NCBI GenBank assembly: GCA_015057625.1
Contig: SVDZ01000002.1
Span: 190,865-254,864, forward strand
Direction of reading: 5' to 3'
Length of the DNA stretch: 64,000 bases
Origin: Lachnospiraceae bacterium
Lineage (GTDB): Bacteria > Bacillota > Clostridia > Lachnospirales > Lachnospiraceae
Position numbers and translations under genes: made by a program
The notes under the pieces: generated by a model
What the model was told of the DNA's origin: nothing
Database searches by the model: none
Seen by the model: the letters and a program-made list of their open reading frames with translations, nothing else
In this document: positions 33,948 to 43,033 of the stretch, piece by piece
Layout of the letters: every line of letters starts with the position of its first letter
Numbering within the stretch: position 1 is the first letter of the stretch

Positions 33948-35354
33948 ATGGCAGAGAAGAGACCGGTAAAGATTACCGAAACAGTTTTACGTGATGCTCA
34001 TCAGTCACTCATCGCAACAAGAATGCCTACTGACGTAATGCTTCCAATCGTTGAGACAATGGATCAGGTTGGATATCATGCAGTAGAGTGCTGGGGTGGT
34101 GCAACATTTGATGCTTCACTTAGATTTTTAAAAGAAGATCCATGGGAGAGACTTAGAAAGTTAAGAGATGGATTTAAGAATACAAAATTACAGATGTTAT
34201 TCAGAGGACAGAATATCTTAGGATACAGCCACTACTCTGATGACGTAGTAGAATACTTTGTTCAGAAGTCACTTGCAAACGGAATTGATATTATCAGAAT
34301 TTTCGATTGTTTAAATGACCTCAGAAACCTTGAGACAGCTGTAAAGGCATCAAACAAAGAAGGCGGACATGCACAGATCGCACTTTCTTACACATTGGGC
34401 GATGCTTACACACTTGATTACTGGAAAGAAACAGCAAAGAAGATTGAAGATATGGGTGCTAACTCACTTTGTATCAAAGATATGGCTGGACTTCTCACAC
34501 CATCTAAGGCTACAGAGTTAGTTCAGGCATTAAAAGACGGTACACAGTTACCAATCGATCTTCATACTCACTACACTTCAGGTGTTGCTTCAATGACATA
34601 CCTTAAGGCAGTTGAGGCAGGATGTGACATTATTGACACAGCTATTTCTCCATTTGCACTCGGAACATCTCAGCCTGCAACAGAAGTTATGGTTGAGACA
34701 TTCAAAGGTACAGAGTACGATACAGGACTTGATCAGAAGATTCTCAAGAAAGTATCTGATCACTTTAAGACATACAGAGAAGAGTGCCTTGCAAATGGAT
34801 TATTAAATCCAAAGGTTCTCGGAGTTGATATTAAGACACTTCTTTACCAGGTACCTGGAGGAATGCTTTCAAATATGGTTTCGCAGCTTAGCGAAATGGG
34901 AGCTGAGGACAAACTTGACGAAGTGCTTCAGGAGATTCCAAACGTTCGTAAAGACTTTGGTGAACCACCTCTTGTTACACCTTCAAGCCAGATTGTTGGT
35001 ACACAGGCTGTACTTAACGTTGTTATGGGTGAGAGATATAAGATGGTTAACCAGCAGGCAAAAGACTTACTTGCAGGAAAATATGGACAGACAGTTAAAC
35101 CATTTAACCCTGAGGTTCAGAAGAAGGCAATCGGTGATGAGAAACCAATCACATGCAGACCGGCTGACTTACTTGAGCCATCATTAGAAAAATTTGAAAA
35201 AGAATGTGCACAGTGGAAACAGCAGGATGAAGATGTACTTTCATATGCTTTATTCCCTCAGGTTGCAAAAGAATTCTTTGAGTACAGAGAAGCTCAGCAG
35301 ACACAGGTTGATGCTACTGTAGCAGACAAAGAAAACGGAGCATATCCGGTATAA
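33948..35354 (+). CDS. oadA: Oxaloacetate decarboxylase alpha subunit / pyruvate carboxylase subunit B (carboxyltransferase)
   Basis: A 468-aa biotin-dependent carboxyltransferase. KITETVLRDAHQSLIATRM is the TIM-barrel signature; ECWGGATFDASLRFL, RGQNILGYSHY, and KDMAGLL followed by DLHTHYTSG give the metal and substrate site. A C-terminal helical domain (about 300-450) is present but there is no fused biotin domain, which is supplied by the separate carrier. It moves CO2 between oxaloacetate/pyruvate and biotin. It is the last gene of the operon, 17 bp after oadB. Confidence 0.94.
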   Translation: MAEKRPVKITETVLRDAHQSLIATRMPTDVMLPIVETMDQVGYHAVECWGGATFDASLRFLKEDPWERLRKLRDGFKNTKLQMLFRGQNILGYSHYSDDVVEYFVQKSLANGIDIIRIFDCLNDLRNLETAVKASNKEGGHAQIALSYTLGDAYTLDYWKETAKKIEDMGANSLCIKDMAGLLTPSKATELVQALKDGTQLPIDLHTHYTSGVASMTYLKAVEAGCDIIDTAISPFALGTSQPATEVMVETFKGTEYDTGLDQKILKKVSDHFKTYREECLANGLLNPKVLGVDIKTLLYQVPGGMLSNMVSQLSEMGAEDKLDEVLQEIPNVRKDFGEPPLVTPSSQIVGTQAVLNVVMGERYKMVNQQAKDLLAGKYGQTVKPFNPEVQKKAIGDEKPITCRPADLLEPSLEKFEKECAQWKQQDEDVLSYALFPQVAKEFFEYREAQQTQVDATVADKENGAYPV

Positions 35355-35364
35355 TAAGAGTATT

Positions 35365-35394
35365 AGGGGCTTGCATTACGCTTGCCCCTTTCTT
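35365..35394 (+). terminator. Terminator after the decarboxylase operon
   Basis: AGGGGC (35365-35370) pairs with GCCCCT, followed by TTTCTT. The stem is short but lies directly after the oadA stop. Confidence 0.6.
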
Positions 35395-35412
35395 GAATGA
35401 TAAGGAGAGTTA

Positions 35413-36651
35413 ATGAGTAAGGTTGTTGTAATTGGTGGCGGAGCTGCAGGAATGATAGCAGCAATTGCCGCGGCTAGAAATTATAATGAAGTGCATCTCT
35501 TTGAAAAAAACGAGAAGTTAGGAAAAAAGATATTTATAACAGGCAAGGGACGATGCAATGTCACCAATGCTTCGGATATGAACAGTCATTTAAACAATGT
35601 TGTATCAAATCCCAAATTTTTATACAGCGCATACAATGCTTTTTCTGCAGAGGATATGATGGAATTAATCGAATCTGCAGGAGTTGAGCTTAAGATAGAA
35701 AGAGGACAGAGAGTCTTCCCTGTGAGTGATCACTCTTCGGATATAATAAAGGCACTTACAAAGTTGCTCAGGGATTCAGACGTAAATGTACATCTGAATG
35801 TTGAAGTGAAGGATATTTCGATTTCTGATAATCCGGAAAAAGGCAGCTTTGCAATTTCAACAGCAAGAGGAGAAAAAGTTTACTGTGATAATTGTATTGT
35901 TGCCACAGGAGGATTCTCATATCAGACTACAGGTTCTAATGGAGACGGATACAGGTTTGCAGAAAAAATGGGACACAATATGGTAAAGGTAAATCCTGCT
36001 TTGGTTCCATTGAACGTGAAAGAGGAAGTTTGCAAAGAACTGCAGGGATTGTCCCTTAAAAATGTCAACTTTTCTGTTGAAATCAACAATAAAGAAGTTT
36101 ACAGTGATATGGGAGAGATGCTGTTTACACATTTCGGTGTAAGTGGACCTTTAGTTCTGACTGCAAGCTCGATAATTACAGATAAGATTAGTGGTAACAA
36201 TGTCAAAGCGTTTATTGATTTGAAACCGGCATTGTCTTATGAACAGTTAGATAAGCGGCTTTTGAAAGATTTTTCAGAAAATATCAATAAAGATTTTAAA
36301 AATAGTATAGACGGATTGTTGCCAAAAAAGATGATCCCGATTATTATAAATCTTAGTGGTATTCCGGCGGATAAAAAAGTAAATGAAATTACGAAAGAGG
36401 ACAGAGAGAGACTGATAAACTGTCTGAAAAAGTTTGAACTTACCATTACATCTACAAGAGGGTTCAATGAGGCGATTATTACAAAGGGAGGAATTGACAT
36501 TAAAGATATTTCTCCAAAGACCATGGAGTCGAAGTTAATCCCGGGACTATTCTTTGTGGGAGAGGTATTAGACCTGGATGCGTTTACAGGCGGATATAAT
36601 CTTCAGATTGCATGGTCCACAGGATATGCAGCCGGAAGTTCTATTTGGTAA
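35413..36651 (+). CDS. HI0933/YhiN-family flavoprotein (NAD(P)/FAD-dependent oxidoreductase)
   Basis: A 412-aa FAD protein of the BaiN/HI0933 family. N-terminal dinucleotide fold VVIGGGAAGMIAAIAAA, then KLGKKIFITGKGRCNVTNA, the middle CIVATGGFSYQTTGSNGDGY, and the C-terminal GLFFVGEVLDLDAFTGGYNLQIAWSTG (in parts) that completes the FAD site. The physiological reaction of most members is unknown; one relative takes part in bile-acid metabolism. It precedes cmk with a 3-bp gap to the reading-frame extension, so it belongs to the cmk-ispH operon. Confidence 0.9.
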   Translation: MSKVVVIGGGAAGMIAAIAAARNYNEVHLFEKNEKLGKKIFITGKGRCNVTNASDMNSHLNNVVSNPKFLYSAYNAFSAEDMMELIESAGVELKIERGQRVFPVSDHSSDIIKALTKLLRDSDVNVHLNVEVKDISISDNPEKGSFAISTARGEKVYCDNCIVATGGFSYQTTGSNGDGYRFAEKMGHNMVKVNPALVPLNVKEEVCKELQGLSLKNVNFSVEINNKEVYSDMGEMLFTHFGVSGPLVLTASSIITDKISGNNVKAFIDLKPALSYEQLDKRLLKDFSENINKDFKNSIDGLLPKKMIPIIINLSGIPADKKVNEITKEDRERLINCLKKFELTITSTRGFNEAIITKGGIDIKDISPKTMESKLIPGLFFVGEVLDLDAFTGGYNLQIAWSTGYAAGSSIW

Positions 36652-36681
36652 GAATTGAATATGAAATCAAAGGAGATTATT

Positions 36682-37332
36682 ATGTATAATATAGCAATTG
36701 ACGGACCTGCAGGAGCAGGAAAAAGCACAATAGCAAAATTAGTTGCAAAGAAATTAGGATATATTTATGTTGATACAGGATCAATGTACAGAACATTGGC
36801 ACTTGCATGTATAAGAGCAGGAGTATCAGCTGAAGAAAAAGATAAAGTAGTTGATGTATGCAACAGCGTTCAGGTTTCCCTTGAGTATGTTGAAGGAAAT
36901 CAGGTTGTAAGACTTAATGGAGAAGATGTCAGCGGATATATCAGAAATGAAGAAGTGGGAAATATGACAAGCGCAATTGCTGTTTATGAACCTGTAAGAG
37001 AAATTCTTGTTAAAATGCAGCAAAAGATTGCTACAGAGCAGAATCTGGTAATGGATGGAAGAGATATAGGAAGTGTAGTTCTTCCAAACGCAAATCTAAA
37101 AATATATCTTACAGCAAGTGTTGAGACAAGAGCTCAGAGAAGATATAAAGAACTTGTAGAGAAGGGCGTTGACTGCGATATTAATGAAATTGAGAAGGAT
37201 ATTGAAGACAGAGATTACAGAGATATGCACAGAGAAGTATCTCCGCTCACTCAGACAGAAGATGCTATTCTTGTAGATTCTTCAAATATGACAATTGATG
37301 AAGTTGTTGAAAAAATAATCAGTTACGTTTAA
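36682..37332 (+). CDS. cmk: Cytidylate kinase
   Basis: Phosphorylates CMP and dCMP with ATP. 216 aa, Walker A DGPAGAGKSTIAK at about residues 7-19, YVDTGSMYR substrate motif, DGRDIGSVV and the lid region SVETRAQRRYKEL. The frame is open back to a TTG at 36655, but AAAGGAG at about 36669-36675 selects ATG 36682 and gives the family length. It leads the conserved clostridial order cmk-ispH-rpsA. Confidence 0.96.
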   Translation: MYNIAIDGPAGAGKSTIAKLVAKKLGYIYVDTGSMYRTLALACIRAGVSAEEKDKVVDVCNSVQVSLEYVEGNQVVRLNGEDVSGYIRNEEVGNMTSAIAVYEPVREILVKMQQKIATEQNLVMDGRDIGSVVLPNANLKIYLTASVETRAQRRYKELVEKGVDCDINEIEKDIEDRDYRDMHREVSPLTQTEDAILVDSSNMTIDEVVEKIISYV

Positions 37333-37345
37333 GAAGGTGTAATTA

Positions 37346-38197
37346 ATGGATATTACGATTGCTAAAACTGCCGGTTTTTGTTTCGGTGTAAAAAGGGCTG
37401 TTGAAAAAGTATATGAGCAGATAGAAGTGTCTGAAAAAAAGATTTACACATTCGGTCCTATTATTCATAACGAGGAAGTTGTTAAAGACCTTGAGGAAAA
37501 AGGTGTCAGTGTGATAAATGAGCCGGATGAGATTAAAAATCTAAAAGACGCAATACTCATTATCAGGTCTCATGGGGTGTCAAAAGAAATATATGATATT
37601 GCAGAGAATTCAGGCGTTGAGATAATAGATGCGACCTGTCCATTTGTAAAAAGAATTCACAATATTGTAAGTGAAGAGAGTAAAAAAGGAAGCACAATTG
37701 TTATTATTGGTAATAAGGCTCACCCTGAAGTTGAGGGAATTGTCGGATGGGTAGATGGCAAATCTTATGTGGTAAGCAATGAAGAAGATATCGAAGCGAT
37801 TGATGAAAAGAAAGATGAAAAAATATGTATAGTTTCTCAAACGACATTTAATTACAATAAATTCAATAAATTAGTTGAAATTATTTCAAAAAAAGGTTAT
37901 GATATAAATTGCTTAAATACGATATGTAATGCGACACACGAGAGACAAATCGAGGCAAAGCAAATTGCTTCCAATGTAGATGCGATGATTGTGATTGGAG
38001 GGAAAAGCAGTTCTAATACCCAAAAGCTTTACGAAATTTGCAAAGAACAGTGCGATAATACTTATTATATCCAGACTGTATCAGATTTAGACTTGTGTAA
38101 ACTTAATTCTATAAAGAGTATAGGTATTACAGCGGGGGCTTCCACCCCAAAGAAAATTATCGAGGAGGTTCATACTAATGTCAGAAATGAGTTTTGA
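37346..38197 (+). CDS. ispH: 4-hydroxy-3-methylbut-2-enyl diphosphate reductase
   Basis: The last enzyme of the MEP isoprenoid pathway, producing IPP and DMAPP through a [4Fe-4S] cluster. 283 aa. The three cluster cysteines are Cys12 (AGFCFGVKRA), Cys98 (DATCPFVK) and Cys194 (NTICNATHERQ). The catalytic EEV and TxHxxPE-like stretch (GNKAHPEVEG) is present, and TAGASTPKKIIEEV closes the protein. Its last 20 bases overlap the S1 gene in the +1 frame. Confidence 0.97.
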   Translation: MDITIAKTAGFCFGVKRAVEKVYEQIEVSEKKIYTFGPIIHNEEVVKDLEEKGVSVINEPDEIKNLKDAILIIRSHGVSKEIYDIAENSGVEIIDATCPFVKRIHNIVSEESKKGSTIVIIGNKAHPEVEGIVGWVDGKSYVVSNEEDIEAIDEKKDEKICIVSQTTFNYNKFNKLVEIISKKGYDINCLNTICNATHERQIEAKQIASNVDAMIVIGGKSSSNTQKLYEICKEQCDNTYYIQTVSDLDLCKLNSIKSIGITAGASTPKKIIEEVHTNVRNEF

Positions 38198-39335
38198 ACA
38201 AATGTTGGAAGAATCAATTAAAACAATTCATACAGGAGAGGTTGTCGACGGTACGGTTATCAGCGTAAAGGAAGATGAAATTGTTCTTAACATAGGAGGT
38301 AAAGCAGACGGTATTCTTACACGTAATGAATATTCAAACACACCTAATGTAGATTTAACTACTGTTGTTAAAGTAGGCGATACAATGACTGTAAAAGTAC
38401 TCAAGCTTAACGACGGTGACGGACAAGTGTTATTAACATACAAGAGACTTGCAGCTGAAAAGGCAAATAAAGCTCTTGAAGAAGCTTTTGAAAACAAGAC
38501 AGTACTTAAAGGTACAGTTGTACAGGTTAACAGCGGTCTCAACGTAAGCGTTGACGAGGCTAAAGTATTTATCCCAGCTAGCCTTGTATCAGATGTTTTT
38601 GAGAAGGATCTCACAAAATATCAGGGACAGGAAGTTGAATTCGTTATCACAGAATTCAACCCAAGAAAGAGAAGAATTATTGGTGATAGAAAACAGTTAT
38701 TAGTTGCTAAGAAAGAAGAACTTCAGAAAGAACTCTTCTCTAAGATTGAAGTAGGAATGACTGTTGAAGGTGTTATCAAGAATATCACAGATTTCGGTGC
38801 ATTCGTTGATATCGGAGGAGTAGACGGATTATTACACATCTCAGAAATGTCTTGGGGACGTGTTGGAAATCCAAGAAAACTTTTCAAGGTTGGCGATAGC
38901 GTAAAAGCATTTATCAAAGAAATCAATGAAAATAAGATTGCATTAAGTCTTAAATTCCCTGAGTCAAATCCTTGGTTAAATGCAAATGAGAAATACGCAG
39001 TAGGAAATGTTGTAACAGGTGTTGTTGCAAGAATGACAGACTTTGGTGCTTTTGTAGAGTTAGAAACAGGTGTTGATGCACTTCTCCACGTTTCACAGAT
39101 TGCAAGAGAGCATATCGAGAAACCGGCTGATGTACTTAAGGTAGGTCAGGAAATTGAAGCTAAGGTTGTAGATTTCGATGAAGAGAGCAAGAAGATTAGC
39201 CTTAGTATCAAAGCATTACTTCCGGAAGAGGAAGTAGCTGATGAAACAGCAGAAGCTCCGGTTGAAGAAGTGGTTACAGAAGAAACTGCTGAAACAGTAG
39301 AAGCTCCAGCTGAAGAAGCTGTTACAGAAGAGTAA
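38178..39335 (+). CDS. rpsA: S1 RNA-binding domain protein (ribosomal protein S1-like)
   Basis: A 385-aa protein with four S1 domains at about residues 15-85, 103-170, 190-258 and 275-345, including VEGVIKNITDFGAFVDIGGVDGLLH and VTGVVARMTDFGAFVE. The last 35 residues are an acidic, low-complexity Ala/Glu/Thr/Val tail. It is shorter than the six-domain S1 of Proteobacteria, as usual in Firmicutes. The RBS (GAGGAGG) and ATG 38178 lie inside the end of ispH. In a number of clostridia these two proteins are fused in one polypeptide; here they are separate, overlapping genes. Confidence 0.92.
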   Translation: MSEMSFEQMLEESIKTIHTGEVVDGTVISVKEDEIVLNIGGKADGILTRNEYSNTPNVDLTTVVKVGDTMTVKVLKLNDGDGQVLLTYKRLAAEKANKALEEAFENKTVLKGTVVQVNSGLNVSVDEAKVFIPASLVSDVFEKDLTKYQGQEVEFVITEFNPRKRRIIGDRKQLLVAKKEELQKELFSKIEVGMTVEGVIKNITDFGAFVDIGGVDGLLHISEMSWGRVGNPRKLFKVGDSVKAFIKEINENKIALSLKFPESNPWLNANEKYAVGNVVTGVVARMTDFGAFVELETGVDALLHVSQIAREHIEKPADVLKVGQEIEAKVVDFDEESKKISLSIKALLPEEEVADETAEAPVEEVVTEETAETVEAPAEEAVTEE

Positions 39336-39370
39336 TATTTAATAAATCTTAATAAATTATTAAAACGATA

Positions 39371-39400
39371 AAAGCAAGCTTGTGATAAGCTTGCTTTTGT
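39371..39400 (+). terminator. Intrinsic terminator after rpsA
   Basis: AAAGCAAGCTT (39371-39381) pairs with AAGCTTGCTTT (39387-39397) across a five-base loop, with Ts after. Confidence 0.85.
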
Positions 39401-39429
39401 TGTAGGAGTTGTTGTCAGGAGAACAGATT

Positions 39430-39990
39430 ATGAGAGTTATTGCCGGAAAAGCAAGAAGCTTACCACTTAAATCTGTGGATAGCTTAGGCACAAGACCTAC
39501 TCAGGACAGAACAAAAGAAACATTGTTTAATGTTATAGGAACTGATGTTTATGATTCAGTTTTTCTTGATCTGTTCAGTGGAAGCGGTGCCATAGGAATT
39601 GAAGCATTGAGCAGAGGTGCACGTAAAACGTATTTTGTTGAAAATAACAGAGAGGCTCTTAAGTATATTGATGCAAATCTCACATTTACAAAATTGAAAG
39701 ATGATGCTGTGGTACTTAAAAATGACGTTTTTGATGCGCTTAAGTATCTTGAAAAACAAAATATTTTGTTTGATATAGTGTTTATGGATCCTCCATATAA
39801 TAAGGAACTTGAAAAAGAAGTATTGATTTTTTTGAGCAAATCTGCTTTAATTGATAGATGTTCATTGATAATTGTTGAAGCTTCAAATGAAACCGATATG
39901 GATTACCTTGATGAACTTGGATTTGTTATTAAAAAAACAAAGCAATATAAAACAAATAAACATGTTTTTATTGAGTTAGGTGGTGCGTAA
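39430..39990 (+). CDS. rsmD: 16S rRNA (guanine(966)-N(2))-methyltransferase RsmD
   Basis: A SAM-dependent methyltransferase of 186 aa. Starts [15 protein letters not shown], then [15 protein letters not shown], the SAM loop [20 protein letters not shown] and the catalytic DPPY motif ([11 protein letters not shown]). ATG 39430 follows CAGGAGA; an in-frame TTG at 39409 is less likely. coaD begins 2 bp after its stop; the pair corresponds to ylbH-ylbI of Bacillus. Confidence 0.95.
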   Translation: MRVIAGKARSLPLKSVDSLGTRPTQDRTKETLFNVIGTDVYDSVFLDLFSGSGAIGIEALSRGARKTYFVENNREALKYIDANLTFTKLKDDAVVLKNDVFDALKYLEKQNILFDIVFMDPPYNKELEKEVLIFLSKSALIDRCSLIIVEASNETDMDYLDELGFVIKKTKQYKTNKHVFIELGGA

Positions 39991-39991
39991 A

Positions 39992-40480
39992 ATGACTAGA
40001 GCTATTTATCCGGGAAGTTTTGATCCTATAACAATGGGTCATTTAGATGTAATCAAGAGAGCTTCTGAAATAGTGGATGAACTTATAGTGGGGGTACTTA
40101 ATAATAATTCAAAAAGTCCGTTGTTTTCTGTTGAAGAACGTGTTAGAATGATTAAGGATACTGTGGATTTTTTACCTAATGTTAAAGTGATGTCTTTTGA
40201 AGGACTTTCAGTGGATTTTGCTGAGTCCCAGAATGCAAAGATGCTTATAAGAGGACTTAGAGCGGTTACTGACTTTGAGTACGAATTGCAGATGTCGCTT
40301 ACAAACAGGAAAATTAATCCTAACATAGACACAATATTCTTTAATACAAGTTTGGAATATGCATATCTTTCTTCAAGTACAGTAAAAGAGATGGCATATT
40401 TTGGTGCTGATATTTCTGAATGTGTACCGGAATTTCTCGTTGATACTATTTACAGTAAGGTCAAAGAGAAAAGAGGTTAG
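39992..40480 (+). CDS. coaD: Phosphopantetheine adenylyltransferase
   Basis: Transfers AMP to 4'-phosphopantetheine in coenzyme A synthesis. 162 aa; nucleotidyltransferase motif [18 protein letters not shown] (TxGH) at about residues 4-21, [13 protein letters not shown], and [11 protein letters not shown] (SSSxVKE) near residue 130. GTG codons at 39980/39983 overlap rsmD in frame, but AGGTGG at 39978-39983 places the start at ATG 39992. Confidence 0.96.
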   Translation: MTRAIYPGSFDPITMGHLDVIKRASEIVDELIVGVLNNNSKSPLFSVEERVRMIKDTVDFLPNVKVMSFEGLSVDFAESQNAKMLIRGLRAVTDFEYELQMSLTNRKINPNIDTIFFNTSLEYAYLSSSTVKEMAYFGADISECVPEFLVDTIYSKVKEKRG

Positions 40481-40505
40481 TTAAGAGATAAAAAGGAGAT
40501 TTAAA

Positions 40506-41093
40506 ATGAGTAAGATTGAACAGGTTATTTCCGAAATCGAAGAATATATTGATAGTTGTAAGTTTGTTAAGTTATCACAGACAAAGATTATTGTTAATAA
40601 AGATGAAATAGATGAGCTTTTAAGAGAACTTAGATTAAAAACACCTGATGAAATTAAAAAGTATCAGAAGATTATCGCAAATAAAGAAGCTATCTTAAAC
40701 GATGCAAAAGACAGAGCGGATTCTATGATTAGTGAAGCTACAGCTCATATTACAGAACTTGTTAGTGAACACGAGATTATGCAACAGGCATATAAAGAAG
40801 CAAACCAGGTTATTGAACAGGCGCAGCTTCAGGCACAGCAGATATTAGACAGTGCTACAACAGATGCGAACAATTTAAGAAACGGTGCTATGCAGTACAC
40901 TGACAGTATTCTTGCAAATGTTCAGGATGTGCTCACAAACGGTATGGACAATTTCCAGAATATTCAGAGCAATATGATGACAGCACTTAACAGCTCACTC
41001 GAGGTTGTTGTTGCAAATAGAAAAGAACTTTCAGGTGCTCCTGAACCAATGATGGAAGACCTGGATGAAGAACCACCAATCATGCTTGATTAA
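40506..41093 (+). CDS. Hypothetical coiled-coil protein (DivIVA/ATP-synthase-b-like)
   Basis: A 195-aa soluble helical protein. Residues about 1-15 and 40-140 form a long coiled coil rich in Ala, Gln and Glu, with DAKDRADSMISEATAHI and QAQLQAQQILDSATTDANNLRNGA showing heptads like DivIVA-type or F0-b-like proteins. The C terminus is acidic (MMEDLDEEPPIMLD). There is no transmembrane segment or enzyme motif. It lies 25 bp after coaD with AAAGGAG, so it shares that operon. Function unknown; a scaffolding role is a guess. Confidence 0.7.
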   Translation: MSKIEQVISEIEEYIDSCKFVKLSQTKIIVNKDEIDELLRELRLKTPDEIKKYQKIIANKEAILNDAKDRADSMISEATAHITELVSEHEIMQQAYKEANQVIEQAQLQAQQILDSATTDANNLRNGAMQYTDSILANVQDVLTNGMDNFQNIQSNMMTALNSSLEVVVANRKELSGAPEPMMEDLDEEPPIMLD

Positions 41094-41102
41094 TCAGGTG
41101 GC

Positions 41103-41130
41103 AAAAAAAGCGCTTATGGCGCTTTTTTTA
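41103..41130. terminator. Bidirectional terminator between coaD operon and ylbJ
   Basis: AAAAAAAGCGC pairs with GCGCTTTTTTT around a short loop. A-run and T-run on the two sides allow use by both the plus-strand operon and the convergent ylbJ. Confidence 0.85.
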
Positions 41131-41132
41131 TT

Positions 41133-42092
41133 TTACTGAAAAATAAGTTGAATAAAGAGATAAATTGTCAGAAGACACATTCCAAATAGCATAGAAATCA
41201 GTTTTCCTTTCAAGTAAACAGATTTTGCATATTTGTCGACTGTTAATGCCAGAGATTGAAGGGTGATGGATGCTCCGCCGGTAATTGTTCCGATTGTTAC
41301 AAGAAGCAGTTTCCACTGTAAAGTTGTATTGCTTAGTAGCGAAAAGCCTTTAGTAATTTCAAAAAGCGATAGTAAAGGTGTTTTTAAAACAAAAGAATCA
41401 GGTGTATAACAATATATGTAGTCGGATATTATGGAACAGACAATCAGATAGAAAGATATGGTTGCGAGGGTTGTTATAATTTGATTAATTGGAGAAATAA
41501 TATGATTTTTAGACATATTTGAGTAATTAAGGTTAAAATTTTGACTGTTATTATTGGTGCTGTTACCGTTGATGTTGCTGGTTTGAATTTTCGAATCTAA
41601 TCTGCTGTTTTTAAAAAACATTGCTGTTAATATGGAAGGAATATATGTAATTAACATCAAAATCAGTGGAGATACAGTGTTATTTAAAATAGTATTTTGT
41701 ACAAAGCCAAAAAGAAAACCTAAACCTATATTATTGGTGAAAGTTAATAAATATAGATATTCATTATATTTGATTTTTCCGGAAATAAACAAATCTTTCG
41801 CTGTTTTTACTCCCGTAGGATATCCGCAGGTGAAGCCTGTTATAACGGCAAAACATCCATCCCTGCTGACGCCGAATATATAATGGACAATAGGAAATAT
41901 TAGATTAGCCAATGGCTCATATAATTCCCAAAAGGTCATATAAGTTGTGATGGCAATAAAGGGAAATATAACGGGAAACAAAGTGTAAATGCATAAGTTT
42001 AGAGATGAAATTATAGAGTTTTTGCTTGTTGAGGGAGTGAGTATGAGGACGAGTATTGAAAGATAAAACAGTACTGAAATATATTTTTTCAT
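41133..42092 (-). CDS. ylbJ: Sporulation integral membrane protein YlbJ-like
   Basis: A 319-aa membrane protein of the nucleoside-recognition (Gate) domain group with about eight hydrophobic segments. PVIFPFIAITTYM, the segment VITGFTCGYPTGVKTAKDL and LTFTNNIGLGFLFGFV are typical of YlbJ, which is needed for spore cortex formation in Bacillus. It is shorter than the roughly 400-aa Bacillus protein and has an Asn-rich middle loop (about residues 178-205). Its position beside rsmD-coaD mirrors ylbH-ylbI-ylbJ. The RBS is weak. Confidence 0.8.
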   Translation of the reverse strand: MKKYISVLFYLSILVLILTPSTSKNSIISSLNLCIYTLFPVIFPFIAITTYMTFWELYEPLANLIFPIVHYIFGVSRDGCFAVITGFTCGYPTGVKTAKDLFISGKIKYNEYLYLLTFTNNIGLGFLFGFVQNTILNNTVSPLILMLITYIPSILTAMFFKNSRLDSKIQTSNINGNSTNNNSQNFNLNYSNMSKNHIISPINQIITTLATISFYLIVCSIISDYIYCYTPDSFVLKTPLLSLFEITKGFSLLSNTTLQWKLLLVTIGTITGGASITLQSLALTVDKYAKSVYLKGKLISMLFGMCLLTIYLFIQLIFQ

Positions 42093-42223
42093 ATTGATAC
42101 CAAAAGGGGTTTATATATATTATTTTATTTCAAAATCAATTATACCATTGCATTTATTAAGAAAATGACATAAAATTAACAAAGTGGTATGAAATGAATA
42201 TCTTTATTACGTAGGTGAAAAGG

Positions 42224-43021
42224 ATGAAAATTACTTCAATAGCCAGCGGAAGCAGTGGAAATTCCATTTGCATTTCAAATGAAAATGGAGCATTTCTCAT
42301 TGACGCGGGTATTAGCAAAAAGCGAATAGAAGAAGGTCTTGATGCGGCAGGTGTTGCCCCTGAGAAGTTGAACGGTATTCTGATTACTCATGAACATTCC
42401 GATCATATAAAAGGGCTTGGTGTATTTCTTCGAAAATACAATATTCCTGTGTATGCGACAAGAAAGACGGTTAGTGCGATTCTTTCAACTTCTTCCGTGG
42501 GAAAAGTTGATACTGATTTGTTTTTTGGAATTGATCCGGATAAGGAATTTAAACTTGGAGATTTTGCAGTTCGTCCTTTCAGGGTAAGCCATGATGCAGT
42601 TGACCCTGTTGCTTACAGATTTTATGAAGGTGAAAAGAGCGGGGCGGTTGTGACAGACCTTGGTTATTATGATGATTACATTGTTGATAACCTTAAAGAC
42701 CTCGATGCAGTGCTGCTTGAGTCAAACCATGATGTCAATATGCTACAGATGGGAGCTTATCCATATCATCTCAAACAGAGAATATGGGGAAACAGAGGTC
42801 ATCTGTCAAATGAAACGGCAGGAAGACTTCTTGATACAATAGCCACAAGCAGGCTTAAAAATGTCCTTTTGGGACATTTGAGTAAGGAAAACAATTATCC
42901 TGAACTGGCTTTTGAGGCGGTTAGGAACGAAGTGAACGCAGGTAGCGGTGAACTTTGTGCAAATGATTTTAATATGGTTGTTGCAAGACGGGATATGCCG
43001 TCTGATACAATAGATGTTTAA
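42224..43021 (+). CDS. MBL-fold metallo-hydrolase, YycJ/WalJ type
   Basis: A metallo-beta-lactamase-fold protein of 265 aa. ITSIASGSSGNSICI at the start is characteristic of the WalJ/YycJ group. Metal ligands: THEHSDHIKG (HxHxDH), a later His in VSHDAVDP, DLGYYDD and GHLSNETAG plus LLGHLSKENN. Members are linked to cell-wall or DNA processing; substrate unknown. ATG 42224 is chosen over GTG 42215 by the RBS AGGTG. An ACT-protein gene follows 12 bp downstream. Confidence 0.88.
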   Translation: MKITSIASGSSGNSICISNENGAFLIDAGISKKRIEEGLDAAGVAPEKLNGILITHEHSDHIKGLGVFLRKYNIPVYATRKTVSAILSTSSVGKVDTDLFFGIDPDKEFKLGDFAVRPFRVSHDAVDPVAYRFYEGEKSGAVVTDLGYYDDYIVDNLKDLDAVLLESNHDVNMLQMGAYPYHLKQRIWGNRGHLSNETAGRLLDTIATSRLKNVLLGHLSKENNYPELAFEAVRNEVNAGSGELCANDFNMVVARRDMPSDTIDV

Positions 43022-43033
43022 GGAGGAACGACA

